A stretch of 57,604 nt of DNA from VRUE01 sp035997045 (GTDB lineage Bacteria; Actinomycetota; Thermoleophilia; Solirubrobacterales; 70-9). The DNA is taken from contig DASYIY010000093.1 in the NCBI GenBank assembly GCA_035997045.1, forward strand, positions 1 to 57,604, in the 5' to 3' direction. The notes below the pieces were generated by a model. The model did no database searches and had not been told where the DNA came from. It saw only the letters and a list, made by a program, of their open reading frames with translations. Made by a program: the position numbers and the translations under genes. Position 1 is the stretch's first letter. Each line of letters starts with the position of its first letter. Shown here one piece after another: positions 45,447 through 53,873 of this stretch.

Positions 45447-45824
45447 ATGGCTGTAGGGCGGCCCGAACCGATCTTTCCGGTCGGCTTTGATGAAGACGCC
45501 CTCACGGAGGATCTTGAACGGCTACCGGCGAGCGCTGAGATTGCGCTTCGCGAATTCCGCAAGGAGTTGCGTCGCCAGGGTGGCATCCCACGATCCAGGC
45601 TCAAGGCATGCCAGGCCGAAGGTCGGGACGGCACGAGGCTAGGCGGTTGCGTGAAGACTTACGTGCCGTGGCCAGACGGCCATTTCGGCGCAATATTTGT
45701 TGCCGTGAGGCATCCGAACCGACCGATGGCGCTGCGCACCTTCGCATTCGGTGTTCGCCACCACCCTCGTGGGTCGAGCGCCGCGACCGTCTACCAGGTC
45801 GCACACCGGCGCCTCACCCGTTAG
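45447..45824 (+). CDS. Putative toxin-like protein, unknown family
   Basis: 125 aa. An N-terminal helical region (DLERLPASAEIALREFRKELRRQGG) is followed by a beta-rich part: GCVKTYVPWPDGHFGAIFVAVRHPNRPMALRTFAFGVRHHPRGSSAATVYQVAHRRL. The strand pattern with Arg/His at the end loosely recalls RelE/HigB-type RNases, but I cannot assign it. Two bases after the 66-aa gene; probably one unit. Confidence 0.55.
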   Translation: MAVGRPEPIFPVGFDEDALTEDLERLPASAEIALREFRKELRRQGGIPRSRLKACQAEGRDGTRLGGCVKTYVPWPDGHFGAIFVAVRHPNRPMALRTFAFGVRHHPRGSSAATVYQVAHRRLTR

Positions 45825-45917
45825 GTCACGGAGGGCCTGGAGCTGGGTGCGATCCAGGGTCCCAGTCCGTGCTCTAGATGATGCTATTCCGTCCGAGGTC
45901 TGTCGTAGCTTGAAAAA

Positions 45918-46535
45918 ATGGCTCTTTCTCGTTTGGAGAAGCAGATAGCTCGACTGTTGGTCGAGCTGCCCGAGACTGACCCCGTCCTTCAACGCCTTCT
46001 GAGGCTCACCGACATTGGCGACCTCTCAGTGGGAGTTAGCCTCACCGTGTCCGTTGGCGGTCAGCTAATCCGAGGAAATCTGATGGGAGCCAAGCGCTAT
46101 GCGGAGCAGTTGGACGAGCGCTTGGCGACGGGCCTGTCCACCTACGCCGCTGAGTTCGAGGAGGGCGAAGCCCAGCGCGTAGGCGCAGAAGCTTGGAGTG
46201 CTGCCATGGCCAAAAACAGCTTTACCAAACAGTACGAGATCCAGGTTCAGGCCGAGGAGAAGCACGACCAAGAGATAACCCGCATCGCCGAGGAGAAGGA
46301 CACCGACCGTGACGGTCTCAAGCTAGATGACCTCCCCGACGATCTCGCACTAGATGACATCGCCGTTCATCCCTATCCGCCGCTAGCGACGCTCACTTTG
46401 GAGAACGCGGTGATTCTAGTGCTGCCGTTCTGGCGGGAAGACCCAATCGGCACCGTGCGTATCCAGATTTCCCAGATCGGGGCGTGGTGGACCGACATCG
46501 GAGCTGGGCCGGAAGTCTCCGAGCCGGATGGCTAA
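45918..46535 (+). CDS. GvpU-like protein
   Basis: 205 aa. The start region VLQRLLRLTDIGDLSVGVSLTVSVGGQLIRGNLMGAKRYAEQLDERL matches the strand-loop-strand pattern of proteins annotated as gas-vesicle accessory GvpU. TLTLENAVILVLPFWREDPIGTVRIQISQIGAWW is a second beta block, as in small beta-barrel (SH3/Sm-like) folds. A charged linker lies between. No gas-vesicle genes are present, so a vesicle role is unlikely. Its stop overlaps the convergent 610-aa gene by 4 bp. Confidence 0.6.
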   Translation: MALSRLEKQIARLLVELPETDPVLQRLLRLTDIGDLSVGVSLTVSVGGQLIRGNLMGAKRYAEQLDERLATGLSTYAAEFEEGEAQRVGAEAWSAAMAKNSFTKQYEIQVQAEEKHDQEITRIAEEKDTDRDGLKLDDLPDDLALDDIAVHPYPPLATLTLENAVILVLPFWREDPIGTVRIQISQIGAWWTDIGAGPEVSEPDG

Positions 46536-48364
46536 GTGCTCTCGGTCTTAACGGCTGGATCAGCACCATCGGATGAAGTGAGTCCGTCATTCGATGAGTT
46601 TTCATCGTCAGCTATTGCCCCGTCAGTTTTCGCCAGAGCCTCAACACCGTCGCTGCCGGCCGGTGGCAGGATGTCCACCGTCTCAATTTCATCCGTGTCA
46701 CTGGATCGGGCAACGATCTGATTCACGATGGCGTCAAGCTCATGAGCCTCTTTTATGCCGCGATCAATTGCCTTTCGCAACCGCTTGACTAGCTCATTGT
46801 GGAGGCGACGAGAGATTTTCGGAGCGCCGCCAAAGCCGGTCATCACAGTTGCTTGATCTGTGGCAAGTGAGACCTTTACCGAGCTGAAATGGCTCGGGCC
46901 TTTCAAGCTCTCCTTGAAACGTGCCCTAAATTCAACCGTGACCATTCTTTGTCCCTCCTTCGCTATAAGGCGACAGGCATCGGGCGATGAGAGGATGTGT
47001 TGGCCCGCGAGTTTGACCTGTCTCACCGTCGGGCGCAGTGGGTCAGCTTCAGTTCCCTCCTTCTTCGGATTCGTGAAGTCAGCGGCGGTGAAGCTCGCAT
47101 AGTCGATGAACTCATCACGCAGCCCCGTTTCTAGGATGCGCAGCATCAACAGCGTGTTGCGATCCAAGGTCGCTGCGACACCTTTGAGCGCGGGGATGGT
47201 GACTGGAAGTGCTGGCTGAGTCTGCACGTCAAGCGCGCGTCCGAAGGCAGATCGCATCCGGCGAATCTGAGTCAAGTTTCGCCCGTCGATTTCAGCCCAC
47301 GTCATGCCTTTACGCAACCGGACCTCCACAACTGCCCTCCGCCGGCGGGCCGCAATCTCGGCTTCACCGCCATCGCGCTGTGCGGCGACATCGTAGTAGC
47401 GCATCTCGCCTCCGAATCTGACTTTGCCCTCGTCTCCGTCGGAGTCGAGGAAGACCAGCCAATGAGCTACCTCAAGACGAAGGTAGTGGCCTTGAAGCTC
47501 CTCTAGGCGTTTCCTCGCCGTTGAAAGATCGGGCTCGGTAGAGAGAGGGAGGAGATGGGTTGTGTGCCCAGTTTCGGGGTTATCTTGGAGCTTGTCGAGA
47601 ATCAGCTCGGCGATTTCTTGTCGGCTCGCGTTGTACTTGCGTGCAATTGTGCTCGCAAGCGCCTCCTTCCCGCGAACAAGCGGCAGACTCTCGTCTTCTG
47701 CGATTTTTCGGAGCTCGCCAGTTCTCAACCGCAGTAGGGCGCTCTTAGAGATCTCAAGCTCCCGCTCTTTGGCGGGAATATCGTCTCCATCATCTGCCTC
47801 GGCGGCGAAGTTAATATCGGTGGCGAGAAGCTCCTCTAGTGCTGCTCGTGCCTCCTCGACCAACTGGGGCTTGCCGGGCGGGACAAGAAATTCCTCACCG
47901 GCCGCTTTCCCCTCCGCTGCCGATAGCTCACCGGCTGCAATCGCGTGCTCGATAAGCTCGTCGATAGATTTCGCGAAGGTCTCCGGCAGAACGTACCCTG
48001 GGCCTGAAGGTGCGGGCCCGTCTCGTTGGGCAAGGTACCGTTCGACTACACGGCCAGAGCAGACGCTCCACAGCCGTGTCCAACCTTCATTGGTTTGTAG
48101 ATCCTGGGCTCCTTGGTCGCGGAAGAAAGGCCCAAAGGTCCCGTCTTTGCTGATGACAACTGCGAGTAGTTCGCGGAGGGTCTCGCCGTCAAGGGGATCG
48201 TGGTAGCCAAAGTTGGCCAGCATCTCAACTTGATCATCGAGAGCCTTGTAGTAGGCGATGCGCTGCCGTTTCTTGTACTGCCACTTCCGCATCCACTTTG
48301 GTCCGTCCAGCGCTTCAAACCAGGTCAGGTCGGCTTCGCTTAGAACCTTGGGACGGGAGGCCAC
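46532..48364 (-). CDS. Unrecognised 610-aa cargo protein
   Basis: 610 aa, lower GC than the chromosome. No catalytic motif recognised. The N-terminus is Trp/aromatic-rich (DLTWFEALDGPKWMRKWQYKKRQRIAYYKALDD). Residues ~207-245 (SALLRLRTGELRKIAEDESL, then a GKEALASTIARKY helix) resemble a SAP-like helix-extension-helix. Residues ~285-400 alternate strands with a basic patch (EIAARRRRAVVEVRLRKGMTW). The final ~50 residues are acidic and low-complexity. Follows the 116-aa membrane protein gene by 2 bp. No transposase, nuclease or ATPase signature seen; a new effector is possible. Confidence 0.75.
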   Translation of the reverse strand: MASRPKVLSEADLTWFEALDGPKWMRKWQYKKRQRIAYYKALDDQVEMLANFGYHDPLDGETLRELLAVVISKDGTFGPFFRDQGAQDLQTNEGWTRLWSVCSGRVVERYLAQRDGPAPSGPGYVLPETFAKSIDELIEHAIAAGELSAAEGKAAGEEFLVPPGKPQLVEEARAALEELLATDINFAAEADDGDDIPAKERELEISKSALLRLRTGELRKIAEDESLPLVRGKEALASTIARKYNASRQEIAELILDKLQDNPETGHTTHLLPLSTEPDLSTARKRLEELQGHYLRLEVAHWLVFLDSDGDEGKVRFGGEMRYYDVAAQRDGGEAEIAARRRRAVVEVRLRKGMTWAEIDGRNLTQIRRMRSAFGRALDVQTQPALPVTIPALKGVAATLDRNTLLMLRILETGLRDEFIDYASFTAADFTNPKKEGTEADPLRPTVRQVKLAGQHILSSPDACRLIAKEGQRMVTVEFRARFKESLKGPSHFSSVKVSLATDQATVMTGFGGAPKISRRLHNELVKRLRKAIDRGIKEAHELDAIVNQIVARSSDTDEIETVDILPPAGSDGVEALAKTDGAIADDENSSNDGLTSSDGADPAVKTEST

Positions 48365-48366
48365 CG

Positions 48367-48717
48367 CTACTTCACCCCCGAAGAAATCCAGCCGGCAAGG
48401 ACGGGCTGGACAATGATTCCAACCATGATTGCCGCTGCGATTGCATTACTGCGAAAACCCGATGGACAATGGTCGGCAAAGAGTTCGAGCCACGCCATGA
48501 TTGCTCCGAAGGAGACGAGGATAATCGTGCCGGTTATTGACCACGCGAGCTTTGGTCCCCGTACGATCTTTGGTCGACCGGTTTTCGTTTCCCCAGCTAG
48601 GGTCACGCTGACAGCAAGCGCTGTGAAAAGCAGGCCCTCGACGGTGATAAGGGCGACAAGGGCGTCAGGGCTTGAGAGTTCGGCGACCTTTGATGTCGCC
48701 AGCCAAAGCTGATGCAT
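48367..48717 (-). CDS. Small three-helix membrane protein
   Basis: 116 aa. Helices at DALVALITVEGLLFTALAVSVTLA, LAWSITGTIILVSFGAIMAWLELF and NAIAAAIMVGIIVQPVLAGWI, with a basic loop (KTGRPKIVRGPK) between the first two. No family recognised. It is first in a two-gene unit with the 610-aa protein (2-bp gap), a layout seen in defence modules that pair a membrane effector with a sensor. Confidence 0.75.
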   Translation of the reverse strand: MHQLWLATSKVAELSSPDALVALITVEGLLFTALAVSVTLAGETKTGRPKIVRGPKLAWSITGTIILVSFGAIMAWLELFADHCPSGFRSNAIAAAIMVGIIVQPVLAGWISSGVK

Positions 48718-48839
48718 GATCGCCGCAACGTAGCGGAATATAAGTCAGCGAGTATCTCATTGGGAACGTGTGCATGCGCAGGAAGCAGCGTTCAGTCCCG
48801 ACCTACCCGCAAAACCAGCGCCGCGAGAGCGGCAGTCAA

Positions 48840-48886
48840 GGGCGCGAAGCGCCCGACCCCGGAGGGGTTGACGGCCGCGAGCGCGG
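48840..48886 (-). terminator. Cluster of three small hairpins after the relaxase gene
   Basis: GGGCGC-GAA-GCGCCC, ACCCC-GGA-GGGGT and CCGCG-AG-CGCGG follow one another in the 194-bp gap downstream of the relaxase stop. They could end transcription on the minus strand. No T-run. Nothing else is recognised in this gap. Confidence 0.35.
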
Positions 48887-48911
48887 TGCTTCAATCGAAC
48901 GGGTCGGGGCC

Positions 48912-51900
48912 TCATCGCCCAATGCTGTAGCCCCGCTCGATGCTCCTCGTCCTCTGCTTGGCCTTCGCTAGCTGCTGCTCGCGGCCCAGCCTGCGCTGAG
49001 TTTCGGCAAGCCTTCGCCGGGCCGCCTCGCGAGCCGCCCGCGCCGCGGCATCCTGCGGCTCGCGGCCGAAGGCGCTACGCGCGTCCTTCACTCCGTGATG
49101 GAGCCGGTAGCCCTCGACCCCCTGGACGCCGCGATCCCAAGTCTTGGCCTTCGCCGGATCGGCAGGCCGCTGCCCAAGCTCTTTGACGATGTAAGCGGGC
49201 GGCTCGATCCGGGCGGCCGCGAGCGCTTGCGCTGAGCGGGTGGCAAGCAGCTGATCGGCAATCTCGCGCTCGCGCTGGGCCTCACTGCTCGGCGGCTCCA
49301 TCTGTGCCAGCTTCGCGATGTTCTCGGCCAATCGTTCTCGAAGCAGCTCCTCGCGTTCAGTGGCGTAGGGCAGCTTCTGGCGGCGCTCGCGCCAGCCGAG
49401 CGCCTCAACCGCTTCGCGGTTGGCGCTGGCCTGCTCGACCTGGCCGCGCCGCTCCTCGACGGCGCGGACCTGGCGGGCGTAGCTCTCCTGGTGCTGGGCC
49501 TCGAAGCGGGCCGGGGTGCCAAGCTCGCTCCGCCTCGCCGCGATCTCCGCAGCGGGCAGCTTCATCAGTTCCGCCCGTAGCGCCTCGTCGTGGGCGGCGG
49601 TCTGGGCGCGGTCGCGCTCCGCCGCTTCGGCTACGTGGGCGATTGCATCGCGCTCGGGACCGGCAGGTGCGTACTCGCTGCGCTCGCCTTGGATTTCCGG
49701 AGTGGCGTAGAGGTAGGTCTGCTCGCGTGTGCGCGAGGTGGCGACGTAGAACTCCTGCTTGTCCATCGACGGGTCGGCCATGACGTAGGCCCGGTCGACG
49801 GTCGTGCCCTGGGCGCAGTAGGTGGTGACGGCGTAGGCGTGCTGAAGCGCCGGAGCCTCACCGCCCAAGGTGGTGCGGCTCAGGTAGTCGGAACCGACCT
49901 CGACGCGCCTCGCCTGATCGATGCCGTCGAGAACTATGCGCCCGCGCTCGGCGTCCACCTGGGCGACCTCCCAACGCTCGCGGTTGTAGATGCCGGCGGC
50001 GCGGTCGTTGACGCGGGTGATGAGGAGATCGCCGGCAGCGAATTGAGCGCCGCCGACCTCGATCTCCTCAGCGCCGAGCCTCCCTTCGGACTTCACCAGC
50101 TCGCGCGCCACCGCGTTCAAGCGCTCGACCTCGACGTTTCGCTTCGCCACCATCAGCGCGTCCTCACCTTTGGCGTATGACTGCCACCAGTCCTCGACCA
50201 TCGCCACTCGCCTTTGCTCGGCGTCTGGGGCGACCGTGACCCGCTCGGCGGAGCGGTAGAGGCTCAGGGCCTCTCGGCCCTCTCCTTCACGGATGCGCTT
50301 CGCCGCTTCGCGGTCGAGCTCGTGGTTGTGGCGGATCACTTCGTCAAGGTGGACGGGCTCGGTCCTCTCCGCGATCGCGGAGAACAACCCGCCCGCCTCG
50401 ATCGCGCCAAGCTGCTCGGGGTCTCCGACCAGGACCAGCTTTGCTCCGGCCTCGTCGGCGTGACCGATCACTCGGGCCAGATGCTCCGAGCTGACCATCC
50501 CGGCCTCATCGACCAAGAGGACCGAGCGCGAGGAAAGGGCGACCTCGCCGCGGTCAAGGTCTCTGAGCAGACCCGCAACGGTGATCGCCTCCAACCCATC
50601 GCCGCGAAGGACGTTGGCCGCGCGCCAGGTCGGCGCTGCGGCTCGTAGCTCGAAGCCCGCCTGTGCCCAGCCTTCGGCGGCAGCGACCGTGGCGAAGCTC
50701 TTCCCGGTGCCGGCCTCTCCGATCACCACGACGATTCCCTCGCGCCCGGAGAGCAGGCGGCGGACCATCTCGCGCTGGTCGGGCTTCAGGGTCGGCCGCG
50801 CCGCGATCACGCGGGCGGCGACCAACTCGCCCGCCTCGCCGCGCGGCTCCTTCGCCATTCGCTCGGCGGCGGCGAGCGCTTCGCGCTCCAGCTCCCAGAT
50901 GCGCGTCGTGGTGTAGCGGGTGCCTTTGGCGGTCTCCGAGATCGTGACCACCCCATCGGAAGCGAGGAAGGCGTCGGCGGCACTCTCCACCTCATGGGCG
51001 GGGGCACCGTTGGGGAGAAGGTCCGCGACGGCTTGGATCGCGTCGCGGCGGTCGAAGTGGGAGGCGTGGACCGTCACCTGGCGGTCGAGCGTGTCGAGCG
51101 TCAGCCGGGCGGCAAGCTCGACCTCCTTGCCCATCGTCGCCGCGATGGCCTCGCGGTCCAAGCCGATCTCATCGCCTTTGGAGCGCCAGCGCTGGCGCAG
51201 ATCCTCGGGCGCGAGCCCCTTCTCCTTCGCGTCGCGGGTGGCGAGCGTTGCCACCTGTCGGGCGCGGGCTGAGGCGTCCGCACCGGCCGCCTCGAGTATT
51301 TCGGCGCGGCGGGTCGAGAAGGTCTTCAGCCACTCGTCCGAGAAGCCCTCGATCTCCGCGATGCCGTTGCGAACCTGCTGCCATTCGACGCCAAGGCGGC
51401 GGGTCAGTTCATGGCGTAGATGCGCCTCGTAGATGTAGCCCGCTGTCTTGGCGTGGTCGTAGATCGCCGGGTGGTAGAGGCGGGTCCACTTGCCATCCGG
51501 TCCCTGGGTCGCGTTGGCGATGAGGACATGGGTGTGCAGCTGCGGATCGCCGTTTCGCGATGAGCGGTGCAGGTAGCCGGCGGCGAGGTAGCCGTTGCCC
51601 TGGAGGAAGACCCTCTCGCCTGCGCTGTCGGTCCCTCGCCTCGTCCAGCAGGCGTGGTGTTGCATGTAGCCGAGCGCGACTTCAACCGAGCGCTGGTGCG
51701 CGGCCTTGACCTCAGCGGCGGCCTCCGGGCCACCGAGCGCCCAGGTCAGGGAGACCGACTTCGGTGCGGAGAAGGTGAGATCGAAGCCGGGGACCGCTCC
51801 ATTCCCGGCGACGGCCCGAAGCCCTAGCGGCTCGCCCGTTGCCGGGTTCATCCCGGTCAGCATTGCGACGAGTTGGTCCGGCTCGACCTCGCCCGAGAGC

Positions 51901-52037
51901 CCTAGCTCGGCGGCGGCGTCGCCCAGCCATTGCCCCGCCTCCTCGCCCTCGCCGGAGTAGTAGTCCTCCGCGCCTTCGGCGACCTTCTCCAGGTAGTAGC
52001 TCTCCTGGCCTTTTCCGAGCTTTCCAATGCTAAGCAT
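48912..52037 (-). CDS. MobF-family conjugative relaxase-helicase (TrwC/TraA-like)
   Basis: 1041 aa. The relaxase domain (1-310) has an N-terminal tyrosine cluster (YY at 14-15 and 26-27), FDLTFSAPKSVSLTWAL and the three-His metal site (His157, then LHTH with His168/170). The helicase half has Walker A GEAGTGKS (440-447), LLVDEAGMVS, VLVGDPEQLGAIEAGGLF and AYAVTTYCAQGTTVDRAYV, then a basic coiled C-terminus. It nicks oriT and unwinds the transferred strand. Start is ATG 52037. The cognate oriT is expected in the gene-free region immediately upstream. Confidence 0.95.
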   Translation of the reverse strand: MLSIGKLGKGQESYYLEKVAEGAEDYYSGEGEEAGQWLGDAAAELGLSGEVEPDQLVAMLTGMNPATGEPLGLRAVAGNGAVPGFDLTFSAPKSVSLTWALGGPEAAAEVKAAHQRSVEVALGYMQHHACWTRRGTDSAGERVFLQGNGYLAAGYLHRSSRNGDPQLHTHVLIANATQGPDGKWTRLYHPAIYDHAKTAGYIYEAHLRHELTRRLGVEWQQVRNGIAEIEGFSDEWLKTFSTRRAEILEAAGADASARARQVATLATRDAKEKGLAPEDLRQRWRSKGDEIGLDREAIAATMGKEVELAARLTLDTLDRQVTVHASHFDRRDAIQAVADLLPNGAPAHEVESAADAFLASDGVVTISETAKGTRYTTTRIWELEREALAAAERMAKEPRGEAGELVAARVIAARPTLKPDQREMVRRLLSGREGIVVVIGEAGTGKSFATVAAAEGWAQAGFELRAAAPTWRAANVLRGDGLEAITVAGLLRDLDRGEVALSSRSVLLVDEAGMVSSEHLARVIGHADEAGAKLVLVGDPEQLGAIEAGGLFSAIAERTEPVHLDEVIRHNHELDREAAKRIREGEGREALSLYRSAERVTVAPDAEQRRVAMVEDWWQSYAKGEDALMVAKRNVEVERLNAVARELVKSEGRLGAEEIEVGGAQFAAGDLLITRVNDRAAGIYNRERWEVAQVDAERGRIVLDGIDQARRVEVGSDYLSRTTLGGEAPALQHAYAVTTYCAQGTTVDRAYVMADPSMDKQEFYVATSRTREQTYLYATPEIQGERSEYAPAGPERDAIAHVAEAAERDRAQTAAHDEALRAELMKLPAAEIAARRSELGTPARFEAQHQESYARQVRAVEERRGQVEQASANREAVEALGWRERRQKLPYATEREELLRERLAENIAKLAQMEPPSSEAQREREIADQLLATRSAQALAAARIEPPAYIVKELGQRPADPAKAKTWDRGVQGVEGYRLHHGVKDARSAFGREPQDAAARAAREAARRRLAETQRRLGREQQLAKAKQRTRSIERGYSIGR

Positions 52038-52104
52038 CGGAAGCTATGTCCAAATCGCGACGCGAATGCGCCGCTTTTCTTTGTTAAGAAGTGGCACCAC
52101 CCTC

Positions 52105-52480
52105 GTAGTCCAGGCGGGGCGGCCCGGTGCGCCACCGGTTTGTCTTCGCTTCATGCCCTAACGGTCAATCGAGAGGGCGTTCTTGATCCACTTCTTTGCG
52201 CCACGCGCTCGCGGCTTCGGGCCGCAGCAGGTCCGTTCGCCTCCGGCGTACGGATACTGCGTGAGGGTGGTGGCTGTGGGGGGCTGTAGGGCTTCTAGGT
52301 GGAGGTGGTCTCTGGCTGGCTAGGGGTGGCTCTGATGGCTGCTGGATGGGTGGCCTGGGGGTGGCTGTGGGCTAGCTGAATAGGTGGCTGGCTGCATGGG
52401 TCGTGGGGCTGTCTGGTGGCTCTGACTGATGCCCTGAAATCCCGAATTGGTGGCGCACCGGCCCGCCCTGGCTGGACTAC
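52105..52480. other. Gene-free control region: long inverted repeat and TGGCT-rich tract (oriT candidate)
   Basis: The 650 bp between the divergent relaxase and excisionase-like genes hold no convincing gene. Arms 52105-52136 and 52449-52480 are 32-bp inverted repeats with three mismatches and contain GGTGGCGCACC. Between them, 52260-52440 is strongly strand-biased (G/T-rich on +) with about nine TGGCT units and two GGTGGCTCTGA copies. The relaxase start abuts the region, which is where oriT normally lies in MobF systems. Confidence 0.55.
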
Positions 52481-52687
52481 TAGGTATGAGCCAAGCCGGT
52501 GCAACAGCGGTCAGCGATGGACAAGAGGGGCGTGAGCGAAATCCGTGGATCAAATCCCGGCCCCGACTTGACCTATAGGGCATGAGGCACTTTCCCCACC
52601 CAATTCGCCAACTCGTGCGGGCGCTGGCGGCTCGCGCCGGACGTAGAGCCCGACGGATGCGCCGCTCACTTTTGACATAGGCCCAAG

Positions 52688-52900
52688 ATGGCGAAGAAGC
52701 TGACGACCTCGATCCCCCGTATCGCCCTCACGCCGGCTGAGGCAGCCGCAGCGATCGGTGTCGGCCCAGACTTCTTTGATGCCAATGTGGCGCCGGAGCT
52801 TCGGCTTGTCCGACGAGGACGCAAGCGACTCGTGCCCGTTAGCGAGCTTGAGCGGTGGACTGCTGAGAATGCCAAGAGCGCCCTCGGCGGCCCGGCATGA
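52688..52900 (+). CDS. Excisionase-like helix-turn-helix protein
   Basis: 70 aa. RIALTPAEAAAAIGVGPDFFDANVAPELRLVRRGRKRLVPVSELERWTAENA has the MerR-type winged helix pattern of the small excisionase/DNA-binding family (helix-turn-helix, recognition strand, then a Val-Pro-hydrophobic helix). Likely directs excision with the integrase encoded 1.2 kb downstream or regulates the operon. First gene of the rightward small-gene series. Confidence 0.8.
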   Translation: MAKKLTTSIPRIALTPAEAAAAIGVGPDFFDANVAPELRLVRRGRKRLVPVSELERWTAENAKSALGGPA

Positions 52901-52937
52901 CCGCGCACCACCCAGAGCAGCTTCTAGGCTCCTCGCC

Positions 52938-53138
52938 ATGGCAGATGCCGCTGAGCAGAAGGCACGCCGGGCAGTACGGGCAGCCCAGGCGAAATTCGAG
53001 AGCGAACAGAACGCTGCTCAGAAGGCACGGCGCAAAGCTTTCGCCGACGCGCAGAAGGCAGGCCTTTCATTGCGCGACATCGCGGAAGAGGTCGGCATGC
53101 ATCGCTCGCGGATTCATCAGATCATCCGCGGCGAGTAG
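52938..53138 (+). CDS. Small helix-turn-helix protein
   Basis: 66 aa from ATG 52938. The first 40 residues are a charged Ala-rich helix (AEQKARRAVRAAQAKFESEQNAAQKARRKA). The C-terminal DAQKAGLSLRDIAEEVGMHRSRIHQII is a clear helix-turn-helix. Similar small proteins are common in actinobacterial mobile elements. Confidence 0.72.
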   Translation: MADAAEQKARRAVRAAQAKFESEQNAAQKARRKAFADAQKAGLSLRDIAEEVGMHRSRIHQIIRGE

Positions 53139-53142
53139 CTCT

Positions 53143-53165
53143 GCTGTCGAAATATTCTCGACAGC
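53143..53165. repeat. Inverted repeat upstream of the 118-aa gene
   Basis: GCTGTCGA-AATATTC-TCGACAGC, exact 8-bp arms directly after the 66-aa gene. Probable operator for one of the element's helix-turn-helix proteins, or a weak terminator. Confidence 0.5.
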
Positions 53166-53192
53166 GCTGCTACGCTCTCGGAAACTAAAAGC

Positions 53193-53227
53193 GGCGGCCC
53201 GTCGCGCGCTAACGCGAACGGGCCGCC
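53193..53227 (+). promoter_or_regulatory. Strong leader hairpin before the 118-aa gene
   Basis: GGCGGCCCGT (53193-53202) pairs with ACGGGCCGCC (53218-53227), and inside it TCGCG pairs with CGCGA. Just downstream the ribosome site AAGGAG (53235-53240) faces a complementary CCTCCT around ATGCAT, so it can be masked in a second hairpin before ATG 53254. Confidence 0.55.
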
Positions 53228-53253
53228 TGACCACAAGGAGATGCATCCTCCTC

Positions 53254-53610
53254 ATGGCTGACGAGAACCCTACGGGTCGCGGCTCCGCCGTCACCCTCAA
53301 CATCCCCGCCGATCAGGTCGGCTTCTTGCGTGGCCTCTTCAAGAGCGCTCGCGCGGGTGTCCGGCAAGAGCTGAAGGAGTACCGGGATCAGCTCAAAGAA
53401 CCCGCTCGCCTGCGCCGAGAGGATGCCGCCTACGGGCGGCTTCTCGCGGCGCTGGACGAGTTGGTGATCGTCCCCGACAACGATCTGCGGACCATCCTGG
53501 GCGACCTTGCTCAGGTCATCGACAGCGGCAACGAGCACAGCCGCGTCATCACCGAGCACGAAGCGCTGCACGGCTTGCTTGATCAGCTCGGGGGAGGCGA
53601 GAGCCGATGA
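53254..53610 (+). CDS. Element protein of unknown function
   Basis: 118 aa. TLNIPADQVGFLRGLFKSARAGVRQELKEYRDQLKEPARLRREDAAYGRLLAALDEL suggests mostly helices, followed by an acidic C-terminal half (VPDNDLRTILGDLAQVIDSGNEHSRVITEHEALHGLLDQL). No family recognised. ATG 53254 follows AAGGAG at a long 13-nt spacing. Stop overlaps the XRE gene start (ATGA). Always next to the integrase operon here, so a maintenance role is likely. Confidence 0.68.
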   Translation: MADENPTGRGSAVTLNIPADQVGFLRGLFKSARAGVRQELKEYRDQLKEPARLRREDAAYGRLLAALDELVIVPDNDLRTILGDLAQVIDSGNEHSRVITEHEALHGLLDQLGGGESR

Positions 53611-53873
53611 ACGACATCGCCGCCCAGTTCGGGAACAATCTGGCCCGCCGACGCAAACGGGCAAAGCTCTCCCAGGAAGAGTTGGCGGTCCGTGCCTCCC
53701 TTCACCGCACAGCGATAGGCCAGCTTGAGCGCGGCGAACGGACTGCCCGCATCGACACGCTCGTCAAGCTCGCCGGCTCCCTCGACCTTCCTCCGGGCGA
53801 GCTGCTCGACGGGATGGGCTGGACTCCTGGCGGGACGCGAGTCGGTCAGTTCACGGAGCGGGGTGGGGGCTGA
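53607..53873 (+). CDS. XRE-family regulator
   Basis: 88 aa. FGNNLARRRKRAKLSQEELAVRASLHRTAIGQLERGERTARIDTLVKLAGSLDLPPGELLDGM is a full lambda-repressor-type helix-turn-helix domain. Probably represses the element's operon and integrase. Stop overlaps the integrase ATG by one base (TGATGG). Confidence 0.92.
   Translation: MNDIAAQFGNNLARRRKRAKLSQEELAVRASLHRTAIGQLERGERTARIDTLVKLAGSLDLPPGELLDGMGWTPGGTRVGQFTERGGG

Noticed and set aside
52260..52440. TGGCT-rich tract as a CRISPR array or VNTR
   Set aside because: Unit spacing is irregular, there are no constant-length repeats and spacers, and no cas genes are nearby.
52295..52504. Small ORFs in the relaxase upstream region
   Set aside because: Low-complexity translations of the TGGCT-rich tract with no start context or family pattern.
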